From assembly GCA_944386545.1 (NCBI GenBank), contig CALXBK010000005.1, forward strand, positions 1 through 64,000: 64,000 bases of DNA, read 5' to 3'. The notes under the pieces were generated by a model that was not told the origin of the DNA, made no database searches, and saw only the letters and a program-made list of their open reading frames with translations. Every line of letters begins with the position of its first letter. Positions within the stretch are counted from its first letter, which is position 1. Positions 23,378 to 32,423 of the stretch are shown here, piece by piece. This stretch comes from an uncultured Ruminiclostridium sp. Lineage in GTDB: Bacteria > Bacillota > Clostridia > Oscillospirales > Ruminococcaceae. A program made the translations under genes and the position numbers.

Positions 23378-25387
23378 TTACAGCGTGTGCTGGAGTCCCT
23401 CCATGTTGGAATCCTCCGGCTGATAGATGTGGTAGTTTGCCTTGCCGTTCTTCTTTACAAAGTACATAGCCTCGTCAGCCGCCGCAATAAGCGTCTTGCT
23501 GTCCTCGCCGTGCTCCGGCGACAAGGAAATACCTATACTTGCCTTTACGTTGATAATAACGCTTGCAAGGTCACTGCGGTAGCCTCTGTACAGCTCGTCG
23601 ATAAGGTCGAGCGAAAGGCTCTCAATGTTTTCAATCTGTTCGGGGTCGGTAACGCACAGTACGAACTCGTCGCCGCCGAAGCGTCCTGCGAATCCGCTTC
23701 CCTTAACTCTCTGCTTGATACAGCTGGAAACATACTTTATAACCTCGTCGCCTACGGAATGTCCGAAGCGGTCGTTGATAAACTTGAAATCGTCTACGTC
23801 GACGAACAGCACCGCAACTCTTGTATGCGCGTTTCTCTCAATCTCGCTCTTAAGCTCGCGCTCAAAGGTGCTTCGGTTGTAAAGCTGTGAAAGGAAGTCA
23901 TAGCTTGCACGCTCGGAAAGCTGAAGCTCCATTTTCTTTTCGCTGTCTATATCGGTAATAACGCCGATAACTCTTAAAGGCTCGCCCAGACGGTCGGTAA
24001 TGCAGATTGCACGGAGCGCAAACCATACGACGAAGCCGTTTTTGGTGGTCATCTGATACTCTGCGCTGTGTCCCGTTTTGTTTTTGAGCAGGGTGCTTAT
24101 ATCTCTCTTGTAGCCCTCGGCATCCTGCTCGGTCATTATCTTGTCAAGGAACTTACCGTTGGCAAGCTGTGCCTCGGACGGGTCAATGTCAAATCTCTCG
24201 CGGAAGTTATCCGAAACATACATGATTTCCTTTTGGAAGTCCCACTCAAAAAGCATATTGTCCGAAATGTCGGAGATTGTTTTGTGAAGCTCCTCGGACA
24301 TACTTACATCGTTCAGCATATCGTTGAATAAGTCTGCAATATCCCTGAACTGAGTATTTGTCTTGACTTCAAGACGCCTTTCCCTGTCGCCGCCTTGTAT
24401 CTCTCTGATACCCGAGGTGATGGTGGTCATTGTGCCTATCAGCTTGTTTGATATGAACAGTCCGAGCAGTACGCACAGAACCGCTGCGCCTGCTATAACG
24501 CCGAGCGAAATGATTATGGGCGTTGTTATCTGTGAGGACACCATGCTTGCGGGGTAAACGCTTACCCAGCTCCAGCCGGTGCTGGAAACTGATGTAAAGC
24601 TGCCTCTGCTTCCTATGTAGCCGCCTGAACTGTAATCTGCGGAATCGCCCTCAGCGGGAGAGGAAAGCAGGAATACCGACTGCATATCGCTGTTGCCTAT
24701 CTCGTTTATGCTGCTGATTGCCTTTCCGTCGAAGTTAAGCACCGCACCCTTGCCGTCAGTAACGCTCAGATAGCCGTAGCCCTGTCCGTAATTGCTGTTG
24801 GAAAGCAACTCGGACAGCTTCTTGGGGTCGATAACCTCAACCACATAGCCCAGCGTATTGTTAAGGTCGTCCTCTATGCACTTTGCTATAAAGAATACGT
24901 TTGTGCCGTAATCTTCTTCATTCATGTATATGGGAGAGAGGTAGGTCTGTCCGGGGGAAAGGGACTGAATATCCTCAAAGCCGAAGAAAGGGAGTCCGTT
25001 ACCCTGCACCTCCATATAGTCAAGCAGAATGGTGCCTGACTTGTCAAGTATGTTGACGTTGAGAATTTCGTCATTGCCCGCCGAAACCATGTTTTCGCAA
25101 AGGGTAGAAATTTCTTCCTTTATCTCCTCGGTTGCAGAACCCGAGTTTGCGAACAATCCCACATAGTTATGTATGGACATATAGCTTACGCCCGCCGCAT
25201 ATTTGGCAATTGTCTGGTTGACAACCTCAGAGCCTGCCGCACCTGCGGATCTTGCGTACTGCGAAACGGTATCGTTTGCAAAGCCCGACATAGCCATAGC
25301 GCCGAACAGTCCGGCTACTATTGCGGGAATCAGCGCAAAGGCGAGTACAAGGTATCGTAGCAGAGCCTTGATTTTTATTGTATGCAT
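23378..25387 (-). CDS. Membrane diguanylate cyclase (dCache-HAMP-PAS-GGDEF)
   Basis: Makes c-di-GMP from two GTP. The 669-aa protein has a first membrane helix (about 10-33), a large extracytoplasmic sensor of dCache type (about 35-285), a second helix (about 288-313), HAMP (about 315-365), PAS (about 375-495, with a PAC-like VIGVITDIDSEKK) and GGDEF (about 500-660). The catalytic signature RFGGDEFVLCV is intact, as is YDFLSQLYNRSTFE. The inhibitory I-site RxxD upstream of GGDEF is not seen (KGSG at that place), so product inhibition may be absent. GGAGG precedes the ATG. It lies 60 bases downstream of the PilZ gene and is likely co-transcribed with it. Confidence 0.93.
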   Translation of the reverse strand: MHTIKIKALLRYLVLAFALIPAIVAGLFGAMAMSGFANDTVSQYARSAGAAGSEVVNQTIAKYAAGVSYMSIHNYVGLFANSGSATEEIKEEISTLCENMVSAGNDEILNVNILDKSGTILLDYMEVQGNGLPFFGFEDIQSLSPGQTYLSPIYMNEEDYGTNVFFIAKCIEDDLNNTLGYVVEVIDPKKLSELLSNSNYGQGYGYLSVTDGKGAVLNFDGKAISSINEIGNSDMQSVFLLSSPAEGDSADYSSGGYIGSRGSFTSVSSTGWSWVSVYPASMVSSQITTPIIISLGVIAGAAVLCVLLGLFISNKLIGTMTTITSGIREIQGGDRERRLEVKTNTQFRDIADLFNDMLNDVSMSEELHKTISDISDNMLFEWDFQKEIMYVSDNFRERFDIDPSEAQLANGKFLDKIMTEQDAEGYKRDISTLLKNKTGHSAEYQMTTKNGFVVWFALRAICITDRLGEPLRVIGVITDIDSEKKMELQLSERASYDFLSQLYNRSTFERELKSEIERNAHTRVAVLFVDVDDFKFINDRFGHSVGDEVIKYVSSCIKQRVKGSGFAGRFGGDEFVLCVTDPEQIENIESLSLDLIDELYRGYRSDLASVIINVKASIGISLSPEHGEDSKTLIAAADEAMYFVKKNGKANYHIYQPEDSNMEGLQHTL

Positions 25388-25446
25388 ATTCCTACCTCCG
25401 AATAGTGAATAGTATTTGTATTTCCGTCAAAGCGGTAACGCCTGCC

Positions 25447-26139
25447 TTAATCGGCAAGCTCTCTTGCTTTCTGTATAAGCTCGTACTGGAGCTTGTAAAT
25501 GTATCTTGAAATTGCTTCCTCTTCCGAGCTTTTTATGGAAACGAAACGGCAGCCGTAGCCGGTTTCTCCCTGCGGAGAATCTATCGGCTGTTCTCTGAGC
25601 ACCTCGGCGTTAAGCTCCATGCGCACACCCTCAAGTCTTACTATTATCATCACCCTGTCGCCCCTGGTGTAGCGGCTTAAGGAATTGGTGCAGACAAAGA
25701 ACACGCCGCCGATGTTTATGTCCTTGATACGTATTTCATCGGGCGGCTCGAGCGAAACGAGCGTTTCGGGATCGTCCTTTGAACGCAGGGTTATAAACGC
25801 ACGTACGTCCGTCTTTATCTTGAAGAAGCGCCGCCGTTCCTCCATGGTTTTTGCCCCGGCAGGATCAAGCACGACATTTAGCTGTCTGTCCGTCGAAACC
25901 GAAACAAAGGTGCGGAAACGCAGTCTGTCCCCGTTTTTCTTTGTCGCGTATACATCTATCTCGGTAGTGCTGTCTATCTCAGGCAGACGCCTTCCTTTTA
26001 TCATCAGAAGATTTTCTATCGGATTGCCGTTTGCGTCGTACACAGCGGGAAAATCAAAGTTGCCGTCGGCAGTGAACAGCCTTTTCCCGTCAGTAGCAGC
26101 AAACTCAAAAGAGGTAAATTGTTCTTTCCTGTATCCCAA
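25447..26139 (-). CDS. PilZ-domain protein, YcgR-like flagellar brake candidate
   Basis: YcgR-type proteins bind c-di-GMP and slow the flagellar motor. This 230-aa protein has an N-terminal YcgR-like domain (about 1-95) and a C-terminal PilZ domain (about 100-230). The first PilZ motif reads ERRRFFKIK: the second Arg of RxxxR is Lys. The second motif reads DINIGG: the Ser of D/NxSxxG is Asn. Both changes are conservative but could weaken binding. The start is probably the TTG at 26139, six bases after AAGGGAG; a TTG two codons earlier is too close. A promoter lies at 26216-26244. It precedes the diguanylate cyclase and faces the flagellar operon. Confidence 0.85.
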   Translation of the reverse strand: MGYRKEQFTSFEFAATDGKRLFTADGNFDFPAVYDANGNPIENLLMIKGRRLPEIDSTTEIDVYATKKNGDRLRFRTFVSVSTDRQLNVVLDPAGAKTMEERRRFFKIKTDVRAFITLRSKDDPETLVSLEPPDEIRIKDINIGGVFFVCTNSLSRYTRGDRVMIIVRLEGVRMELNAEVLREQPIDSPQGETGYGCRFVSIKSSEEEAISRYIYKLQYELIQKARELAD

Positions 26140-26215
26140 TGGCAACTCCCTTCTGCGGAAGTTAAATTTTTACATTTAAGCCGCATTTTAATAAACGCAA
26201 TTCGTTTTACAATTT

Positions 26216-26244
26216 ATTATACAATAAAGCGACGGATAAATCAA
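26216..26244 (-). promoter_or_regulatory. SigmaA-type promoter of the PilZ/diguanylate cyclase operon
   Basis: On the minus strand TTGATT (26239-26244), 17-base spacer, TATAAT (26216-26221). Confidence 0.75.
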
Positions 26245-26338
26245 GGAAATTTGTGAGGTTTTTTGTGCAAAGAAAAAAATTCTGCAATTTGCTTAAAAAG
26301 CGCATAGGTTTTTTATACAATTTATTTAGTAAATTGCG

Positions 26339-26368
26339 TTGACTTTTTTGCGAGAAATGGAATATAAT
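26339..26368 (+). promoter_or_regulatory. SigmaA-type promoter of the 26409 gene
   Basis: TTGACT (26339-26344), 18-base spacer, TATAAT (26363-26368), about 40 bases upstream of the ATG. Confidence 0.8.
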
Positions 26369-26408
26369 TATGGTACAATATTAAAATATAACGAAATCGG
26401 AAGTATAT

Positions 26409-27122
26409 ATGAGGAATTTTTTTCATGCAAACACGTCGGGATTACGCAAGGCCTCCGTCATAATGAGCGCGGTACCGGGTGCGGTACTGCTTTTGCCTGC
26501 CCTGCTTTGCTTTATGTCGCTTTACTTTGACCGCAGTGCGACAGTCAGCGTGCAGGCTGTTCTTATGCGTGCGGGGCTTGCTGCGGCGTGCGTTGCTGTG
26601 TGGCTTGTAATCAGCTTTTCGGTTTATGTACTGTGCCGAAGGAGAATGAACGGAATATCGCGGCACACTTATTTTGAAATACAGCAGAACGCATTTATTC
26701 TCAGCCGCTATGCGGGCAGAGTCCTCGGCGGCGGCGGAGGTCCCGTAAGGCGGCTTTATGTTATCTCGGTGCAGGATTTAAAGCTGTCAATGAAGAACGG
26801 CAGGCTGATTTTTGAGGGCGATATAAGGCAATACGAGGGCGGCAGCGAAACGCTGGGCTATCACATAAAAAGAGGAAAGCCGGAGTTTGACGAGTGGTGG
26901 CTGAACGTAAACGGCTATAAGCGGATAAATCGGATTGAGCTGCCTGCTTGTTTTGAAAAGCAGAGCTTTATTTTCAGGTGCTGTAAAATTGCGCTCGCCC
27001 GCAGTCAGAGAGCCGCACAGATAAGAAAAGCGCCCCCCGGCGCGCGCCGTCCCGCGCTTAAAAGAAGAAGCTCAAGGGGCAGAATGTACACCGAGCTTCC
27101 CACCTTTGACAGGAACTGGTAG
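26409..27122 (+). CDS. Two-helix membrane protein of unknown function
   Basis: I do not recognise this 237-aa protein. Two hydrophobic segments (about 14-38 and 48-75) anchor the N-terminus. The remainder (about 76-237) is cytoplasmic and possibly folded to about 185 (ISRHTYFEIQQNAFILSRYAG, VQDLKLSMKNGRLIFEGDIRQY). It ends with a very basic tail rich in Arg, Ala and Pro. The fold of the middle could be PH-like but I cannot show that. No good Shine-Dalgarno site is seen before the ATG. It has a near-consensus promoter and a hairpin terminator, so it is a stand-alone gene between the c-di-GMP module and the flagellar operon. Confidence 0.8.
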   Translation: MRNFFHANTSGLRKASVIMSAVPGAVLLLPALLCFMSLYFDRSATVSVQAVLMRAGLAAACVAVWLVISFSVYVLCRRRMNGISRHTYFEIQQNAFILSRYAGRVLGGGGGPVRRLYVISVQDLKLSMKNGRLIFEGDIRQYEGGSETLGYHIKRGKPEFDEWWLNVNGYKRINRIELPACFEKQSFIFRCCKIALARSQRAAQIRKAPPGARRPALKRRSSRGRMYTELPTFDRNW

Positions 27123-27127
27123 ACAAT

Positions 27128-27150
27128 GCTTCAACCATCCTGAAGCTTTT
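27128..27150 (+). terminator. Terminator after the 26409 gene
   Basis: GCTTCA (27128-27133) pairs with TGAAGC (27141-27146), followed by TTTT. Short stem, well placed. Confidence 0.6.
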
Positions 27151-27265
27151 GTGCAAAATGACAATACAACACTTTTTTATTTGCATCAAATATTCTCTGC
27201 TATACAAGTTATTCACAGAAATACCGCAAAAATTTCGTAAAAACTCATTTTTTTCAATCTGTCAC

Positions 27266-27294
27266 TTGAAAAGTTTTTATAAATGGTGTATAAT
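27266..27294 (+). promoter_or_regulatory. SigmaA-type promoter of the flagellar operon
   Basis: TTGAAA (27266-27271), 17-base spacer, TATAAT (27289-27294). It would give a leader of about 140 bases before flgB, starting with a GCAG...GTAAC/GTTAC...CTGC hairpin (about 27303-27333). I could not match the leader to a known riboswitch. Confidence 0.8.
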
Positions 27295-27438
27295 TTAAAG
27301 CGGCAGTGTGTGTAACCAAGGCGTTACCCTGCGCTGAAATATTATACTTGTTTAAATATATCTACATGTTGGCATGATTAATTTCAACAAATACAACATA
27401 TTGTGCTTATATTGGACATTATGGAAAGGACTGAAGAT

Positions 27439-27825
27439 ATGGCTCTGTTTAACACCAACGCTTTCAGAATTACCGAGCAGGGATTGTCGGTGCTGTGGCA
27501 AAAGCAGCAAATAATCTCACAGAACATCGCAAATCAGGACACTCCCGGCTACAACTGCAAGTATCTTGATTTTTATGCCGTGCTGAAGGACAGGCTTGAA
27601 AGCACAAGCGTTGTCGGCGGCAAGGCGGCACCCGGCAAAAAGCAGGTAGAGCTTCAGACGGTTGTGTACGAGGACGAAATCACAAACACTCAGCCTGACG
27701 GCAACAACGTTGATGTTGATTCCCAGTCAAACGAGCTTGCAAAGCTCCAGCTTCATTACCAGGCTCTGAAAAATCAGATGATCGGCGAATTTGTGAGAAT
27801 ACGCTCGGCGATGAAGACAACATAA
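27439..27825 (+). CDS. flgB: Flagellar basal-body rod protein FlgB
   Basis: Proximal rod subunit of the flagellar basal body, exported through the flagellar type III apparatus. The 128-aa protein has the family's N-terminal rod motif SQNIANQDTPGY (about 28-39) and the C-terminal helix QMIGEFVRIRSAMKTT. The start at 27439 (MALFNTNAF) has AAGGA about 10 bases upstream; an earlier ATG at 27403 would add 12 residues not seen in the family. It is the first gene of a rightward cluster that continues to fapA. Confidence 0.95.
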   Translation: MALFNTNAFRITEQGLSVLWQKQQIISQNIANQDTPGYNCKYLDFYAVLKDRLESTSVVGGKAAPGKKQVELQTVVYEDEITNTQPDGNNVDVDSQSNELAKLQLHYQALKNQMIGEFVRIRSAMKTT

Positions 27826-27902
27826 CAAACGGCTTTATTTTAATACGGATATTGAAACAGCGAAAGGGATTTCTACGCATTTTACATAGAAAGGAACTGC
27901 AA

Positions 27903-28385
27903 ATGGCATTTTTAAGCTCTCTTAACATTGCGGCGTCGGGCATGGCAGCAGAAAGGCTGAGGCTTGACATCATAGCTCAGAATGTTGCCAACGCAAAGAC
28001 CACCCGCACCGAGGACGGAACTCCGTACAGACGGCAGATTGTGGTATTTTCGGAAAACAAGGGCTTTAACTCCGTGCTTGAGGAAACGATAGCAAAGCGC
28101 AAGGCGAAAATCGAGGGCGGCATACCCGCAGGGACGGTTACCGCAACGAAAAATAAGGGCGTGCTTGTGACGGAGATTGTGGAGGACGAAACTCCGCTTA
28201 CACCCGTGTACGATCCTACCCACCCCGACGCAGACGAGAACGGGTATTACTATCTCCCCAACGTCGATGTGGCTGAGGAGGAAATGGACGCGCTCGCGGC
28301 AACCCGTTCCTATGAAGCGAATTTAGCTGTGCTGAACGCAGTAAAATCAATGGCGCAGACCGCACTGAGCATAGGCAACTCATAA
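27903..28385 (+). CDS. flgC: Flagellar basal-body rod protein FlgC
   Basis: Rod subunit, 160 aa. N-terminal signature LRLDIIAQNVANAKTTRTEDG with the conserved N-V-A-N-A pattern, and C-terminal NVDVAEEEMDALAATRSYEAN typical of FlgC. The ATG at 27903 has AAGGA 8 bases upstream; an upstream in-frame ATG at 27852 lacks a site and adds a non-homologous extension. It lies 77 bases after flgB and 21 bases before fliE. Confidence 0.95.
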   Translation: MAFLSSLNIAASGMAAERLRLDIIAQNVANAKTTRTEDGTPYRRQIVVFSENKGFNSVLEETIAKRKAKIEGGIPAGTVTATKNKGVLVTEIVEDETPLTPVYDPTHPDADENGYYYLPNVDVAEEEMDALAATRSYEANLAVLNAVKSMAQTALSIGNS

Positions 28386-28406
28386 AACCCGAAAGGAAGA
28401 TGAACC

Positions 28407-28712
28407 ATGTTTATAGTACCGCTTTCAAGCAATATTACTCCGATGTCTGCAACGTCAAGAGCTGACGCAGTAAAGACGGAGGAAACAGAAGAGGCTTCTT
28501 TCCTCGATATATTTGAATCGCTTGTAAACAACGTCAAGGAAACCGACGCACAGGTACAGCAGGACTCTATTGACCTCATGCTGGGCGATGTAGACGACCT
28601 GGCGCAGATACAGGTAAATCTCGAAAAGGCGGCGGTTGCCGTTGACCTGCTCGTTACCGTAAAGAACAAGGCGGTTGAGGCATACAACGAAATCATGAGA
28701 ATGAACGTATAA
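28407..28712 (+). CDS. fliE: Flagellar hook-basal body protein FliE
   Basis: FliE links the MS ring to the rod. The 101-aa protein has the usual disordered start followed by FLDIFESLVNNVKETDAQ and the conserved C-terminal helices (DLAQIQVNLEKAAVAVDL, KAVEAYNEIMRMNV). Preceded by GAAAGGAAG about 8 bases from the ATG. It sits between flgC and fliF, the normal Firmicutes order. Confidence 0.95.
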   Translation: MFIVPLSSNITPMSATSRADAVKTEETEEASFLDIFESLVNNVKETDAQVQQDSIDLMLGDVDDLAQIQVNLEKAAVAVDLLVTVKNKAVEAYNEIMRMNV

Positions 28713-28737
28713 TACCCCCGGAAGGACAAATGTATAG

Positions 28738-30351
28738 ATGAAGGAAAAGCTTTCCGCTTTTTTTAGCGGAGTTAAGACAAAATGGGGCGCGCTTGCAAGA
28801 AATCTGCGCGTGTTCATAGTAACCTCGCTGTGCGTGGTTGTTGTGGGCGCGATAGTGCTTGCAATCGTGCTAAATCAGAAATCGTACACGGCGATATACA
28901 CAGGCCTTGACAACGAAGAAGCAAATCAGGTTATTTCTGCCGTAAACGATCTCGGTATAACGGACGTAAAGGTCGGCTCAAACGGCTCTGTGCTTGTGCC
29001 GAGCAATATTGCGGACGACACGAGAATGCAGCTTAGTATCCAGGGCTATCCGAAATCCACCTTTAACTTTGACGTATGGAACAACGGCATAGGAATATGG
29101 TCTACCGACACCGAGAAAAAGGTGCTTCAAATTCAGCAGCTTCAGACGCATCTGATGAAGGCGATAAACACCATTGACCAGGTGAAAAATTCCTATGTCA
29201 TTATTACCATGCCCGAAAACAGCAATTATGTAATCTCTACCGACACTGACGAGCCCAGAGTAAGCGTAAAGCTGGACTTAAAGGCGAACGCCAATCTCTC
29301 CCCTGAGCAGATAGAGGGTATTTATGCACTTGTTCTGAACTCTCTGCCCGGTCTTGAAAGGGAGAATATCACAATTGCCGGTACGGGCGGCGAGCTTCTC
29401 ACCCCTGATACGGGAACGGTTGACGAGGATGCGCTGTACCAGTCAAGGCTCAACTTCCAGGAGCAGATGCAGAATCTGCTGAAAAGCCAGCTTGACGATA
29501 CCCTTAAAAAGCTGTACAAGAACTATACCATAAACGTAAACGTATCGCTCAATTACGACAAATCAAAGTCGGAGCTTACCATCTACACACCGTCGATACC
29601 CGAGGACGGAACCTCGGGCGGTATGATTGAAAGCTCCACAAAGACCGAGGGCTGGGGCGGAATAGGCTCGCTGTCGGGCGTTGTAGGAACAACCTCAAAC
29701 AGCGACATTTCACCGAATTACCCCACCATTGAGGGCGATGAGGACGGCGAATACTATTATCAGGACAGCATAACAATAAAGCGTCTTGTAAATACCGAAA
29801 TAAGACAGCTTGAAAAGAACGGCTACACCGTTGATAAGATAACAGCTGCGGTAACGGTTGACCAGATAAATATGCTTGAAGCGGACAGAGAACGGCTCAG
29901 AGAGGTAGTTGCGTTTGCCATAGGCGCAGATGTTGAGAATGTAACGGTTGCCAACTATCCCTTTGTAATCAACGGCACAACCGACGTACCGGGCGGCAAC
30001 AGCAGCATAATCGGCGGCTCGGTATTCGATCCGACCGTATACCTTATACTTCTGCTTGGCTTTGTGGTTATTGTACTGCTTATCATTGCGATACTCACAA
30101 GCAACGCAAAGAAGAAAAAGCGCGCAAGAGCGGCAAGAGCGAAAGCAGCGGCGGCGGCAGCGGCGGCACAGACAGGCGAGCAGTTTATCGAGGAGCCTCA
30201 GCCGCAGGCAGAGGAATTTAACATTCAGAGCCTTGAAAACTTCGGCGAGGAATCAAAGGCCGCTGTACTTAAGCGTGAAATCAAGGATTTCTCACGTACC
30301 AACCCCGACGTTGTGGCACAGCTTATCCGTTCAATGCTGAAGAGCGACTGA
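28738..30351 (+). CDS. fliF: Flagellar MS-ring protein FliF
   Basis: FliF forms the membrane-embedded MS ring on which the motor and export gate assemble. The 537-aa protein has an N-terminal helix (about 22-45), YscJ-like ring domains (about 46-220), a periplasmic beta-collar region, a C-terminal helix (about 438-462) and a cytoplasmic tail. The tail has a poly-Ala/Lys stretch and ends with REIKDFSRTNPDVVAQLIRS, the FliG-binding segment. GGAAGGACAAA precedes the ATG. It is of normal length for the family. Confidence 0.96.
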   Translation: MKEKLSAFFSGVKTKWGALARNLRVFIVTSLCVVVVGAIVLAIVLNQKSYTAIYTGLDNEEANQVISAVNDLGITDVKVGSNGSVLVPSNIADDTRMQLSIQGYPKSTFNFDVWNNGIGIWSTDTEKKVLQIQQLQTHLMKAINTIDQVKNSYVIITMPENSNYVISTDTDEPRVSVKLDLKANANLSPEQIEGIYALVLNSLPGLERENITIAGTGGELLTPDTGTVDEDALYQSRLNFQEQMQNLLKSQLDDTLKKLYKNYTINVNVSLNYDKSKSELTIYTPSIPEDGTSGGMIESSTKTEGWGGIGSLSGVVGTTSNSDISPNYPTIEGDEDGEYYYQDSITIKRLVNTEIRQLEKNGYTVDKITAAVTVDQINMLEADRERLREVVAFAIGADVENVTVANYPFVINGTTDVPGGNSSIIGGSVFDPTVYLILLLGFVVIVLLIIAILTSNAKKKKRARAARAKAAAAAAAAQTGEQFIEEPQPQAEEFNIQSLENFGEESKAAVLKREIKDFSRTNPDVVAQLIRSMLKSD

Positions 30352-30389
30352 CGGTAAGTGTATTTGTCTTATAAAAGGAGCGTGTTAGA

Positions 30390-31394
30390 ATGGAAGCTTT
30401 AACCAGCGCCCAGAAGGCGGCGATTATAATAAGCTCAATAGGCACGGAAAACGCGTCAGAGGTGTTCAAGCACTTTTCCGACGAGGAGGTAGAGTCGATA
30501 ACTCTTGAGATTGCCCGCATGAACTACTACCCCATGGAGGTAGTGGATGAGGTGCTTAACGAGTTTTACGAGCTTTGCCTCACACAGAAGGTAATATCCG
30601 AGGGCGGCGTTGAATATGCGAGGGACGTGCTTGAAAAGGCGTTCGGTCCGCAGGCGGCGCAGGCTCTGTTTGAGAAGATAACAAAGCAGTTTCAGACCAA
30701 GTCGTTTGCGTTTGTGCGCAAGGCGGACTATAAAAACCTGCTTGCCATAGTGCAAAACGAGCACCCGCAGACCATTGCGCTGATACTCTCCTATGCGAGA
30801 AGCGATCAGGCGTCCGCTATACTCAGCGAGCTGCCTAAGAAAACCCGTATAGACGTTGTAGAGCGTATGGCGAAGATGGACAGGGCTTCACCCGATGTGG
30901 TAAAGTCCATAGAGCAGACGCTTGAGAGAAAGTTTGCAAGCATTATTACCTCGGATTCTACCGAGGTCGGCGGCGTGAATTATGTAGCCGACGTGCTGAA
31001 CAACGTAGACCGCGCGACCGAGAAGTACATATTTGACGAGCTGACGCTAAGGGACCCGAAGCTCGCAGACGAGATAAGAGCGAAGATGTTCGTGTTCGAG
31101 GATATTGTTACGCTGGACAACATGGCTATCCAGTCCTTTATCCCCGAGGTGGATTCCAAGGACCTCGCAGTTGCAATCAAGGGCTCTACCCCGGAGGTTG
31201 CGGAGTGTATCTACGCAAATATGTCAACCCGTATGCGCGAGAGCATACAGACCGATGTCGAGTACCTGCATAACGTGCGTATGCGTGACGTTGAAGAAGC
31301 ACAGCAGAGAATTGTATCCATCATACGCAGACTTGAGGACGAGGGTACGCTTGTCATCTCCAAGGGCGGCAAGGACGACGAAATTATCGCATAA
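30390..31394 (+). CDS. fliG: Flagellar motor switch protein FliG
   Basis: FliG is the rotor protein that interacts with MotA and generates torque. The 334-aa protein has the N-terminal FliF-binding domain (ALTSAQKAAIIISSIG), the EHPQTIALIL motif (about 128-137) of the middle domain, and a C-terminal domain with the charged torque helix (TLRDPKLADEIRAKMFVFED, MRDVEEAQQRIVSIIRRLED). AAAGGAG precedes the ATG. Order fliF-fliG-fliH is conserved. Confidence 0.97.
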   Translation: MEALTSAQKAAIIISSIGTENASEVFKHFSDEEVESITLEIARMNYYPMEVVDEVLNEFYELCLTQKVISEGGVEYARDVLEKAFGPQAAQALFEKITKQFQTKSFAFVRKADYKNLLAIVQNEHPQTIALILSYARSDQASAILSELPKKTRIDVVERMAKMDRASPDVVKSIEQTLERKFASIITSDSTEVGGVNYVADVLNNVDRATEKYIFDELTLRDPKLADEIRAKMFVFEDIVTLDNMAIQSFIPEVDSKDLAVAIKGSTPEVAECIYANMSTRMRESIQTDVEYLHNVRMRDVEEAQQRIVSIIRRLEDEGTLVISKGGKDDEIIA

Positions 31395-31433
31395 CCGCGA
31401 TAACCGAAATAACCCGAAAGCGAGGCTTTTACA

Positions 31434-32375
31434 TTGGGAGTATACAAGGCTGTTTACGGAGCAGTCCCCCCTGCCGCAAACGGTGCAGTGGTAATTGACA
31501 ATACGGTAAAAATTCGCCCCGCACAGGCCTGTCAGCCCGAAATAACCGAGCCGGTTGGGCAGGACGGACAGACGGCAGTCGGGGAGCAGGCAAAAGCCGC
31601 AGAGCGAAAGGCGCAGGAGGAACGCAAACGTGCTTTTGAAGCGGAAATCGAGGCGATAAAGGAATATTACCGCGACGAGGGCGAAAAGGCGCTTGAAGAA
31701 GCGAGAATACGGGCCGAAAAAATACTTGACGATACCAAAAAGCAGGCACAGCAATACGCCGAAGGCGCTAAGGCACAGGCGCAGGAGCTGTTTGAAAAGG
31801 CTAAAGAGGACGGCTTTTCAAAGGGACACGACGACGGCTATAAGGCGGGACTGATGAAGTGCCGAGATATGCTGCTGGAATTAAAGCAGATAAGCGAGGA
31901 TATAAACCGCCAAAAGCAGGAGCTTTTTGAAGGATACGAAACGGAGATTTTCGACACGGTGATGGAAATAGCAAACCGTGTCACGGTAAACTCCCTTGCC
32001 CAGAAGGACAAGGCGGTAATAAGGAAAACGATAAAGGAAGCGGCAAAGGCGTTTTACAACAGCGATTACATAAAGCTCACGCTGTCAAAGACGGACGTGA
32101 CGCAGGAGATGACCGCAGATGCGGACTTTTTCAAAAAGCTGTTTGTCAACGCAAAGACCGTGGAGGTAGAGGTACTCAAGGACGCTCCGACGGGTACTGT
32201 TATAATAGATGACGGAAGCGAAATAACCGACGCGGGAATACAGACACAGCTCAAAATGATTGAAGAGCTGGGCAGAGGAAAGTACCGCCGCACCCCTTCA
32301 AAAAAGAAACAGCAGGCGGCTGATACCTCTGCCTTTGATGAAGCGGAGCCGTTATCCGATGCGAAGCAGGAGTAG
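31434..32375 (+). CDS. fliH: Flagellar assembly protein FliH
   Basis: FliH binds and regulates the export ATPase FliI. The 313-aa protein starts with TTG (MGVYKAVYG) preceded by GCGAGG. It has a variable N-terminus (1-60), a long Glu/Lys/Ala coiled coil (about 60-165, ERKAQEERKRAFEAEIEAIK) with a GxxxG-like KGHDDGYKAG, and a C-terminal FliH/HrpE domain (about 170-290). It ends in a basic tail. It is longer than enteric FliH (about 235 aa). Confidence 0.9.
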   Translation: MGVYKAVYGAVPPAANGAVVIDNTVKIRPAQACQPEITEPVGQDGQTAVGEQAKAAERKAQEERKRAFEAEIEAIKEYYRDEGEKALEEARIRAEKILDDTKKQAQQYAEGAKAQAQELFEKAKEDGFSKGHDDGYKAGLMKCRDMLLELKQISEDINRQKQELFEGYETEIFDTVMEIANRVTVNSLAQKDKAVIRKTIKEAAKAFYNSDYIKLTLSKTDVTQEMTADADFFKKLFVNAKTVEVEVLKDAPTGTVIIDDGSEITDAGIQTQLKMIEELGRGKYRRTPSKKKQQAADTSAFDEAEPLSDAKQE

Positions 32376-32423
32376 CTTTTCACGGTGCAGACGCTGTAAT
32401 TTCTACATCCGAAAGGATAGCAG

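Noticed and set aside
27301-27438. c-di-GMP riboswitch in the flagellar leader
   Set aside because: The leader has one modest hairpin but I could not find the conserved GEMM core or a terminator, so I do not call it.
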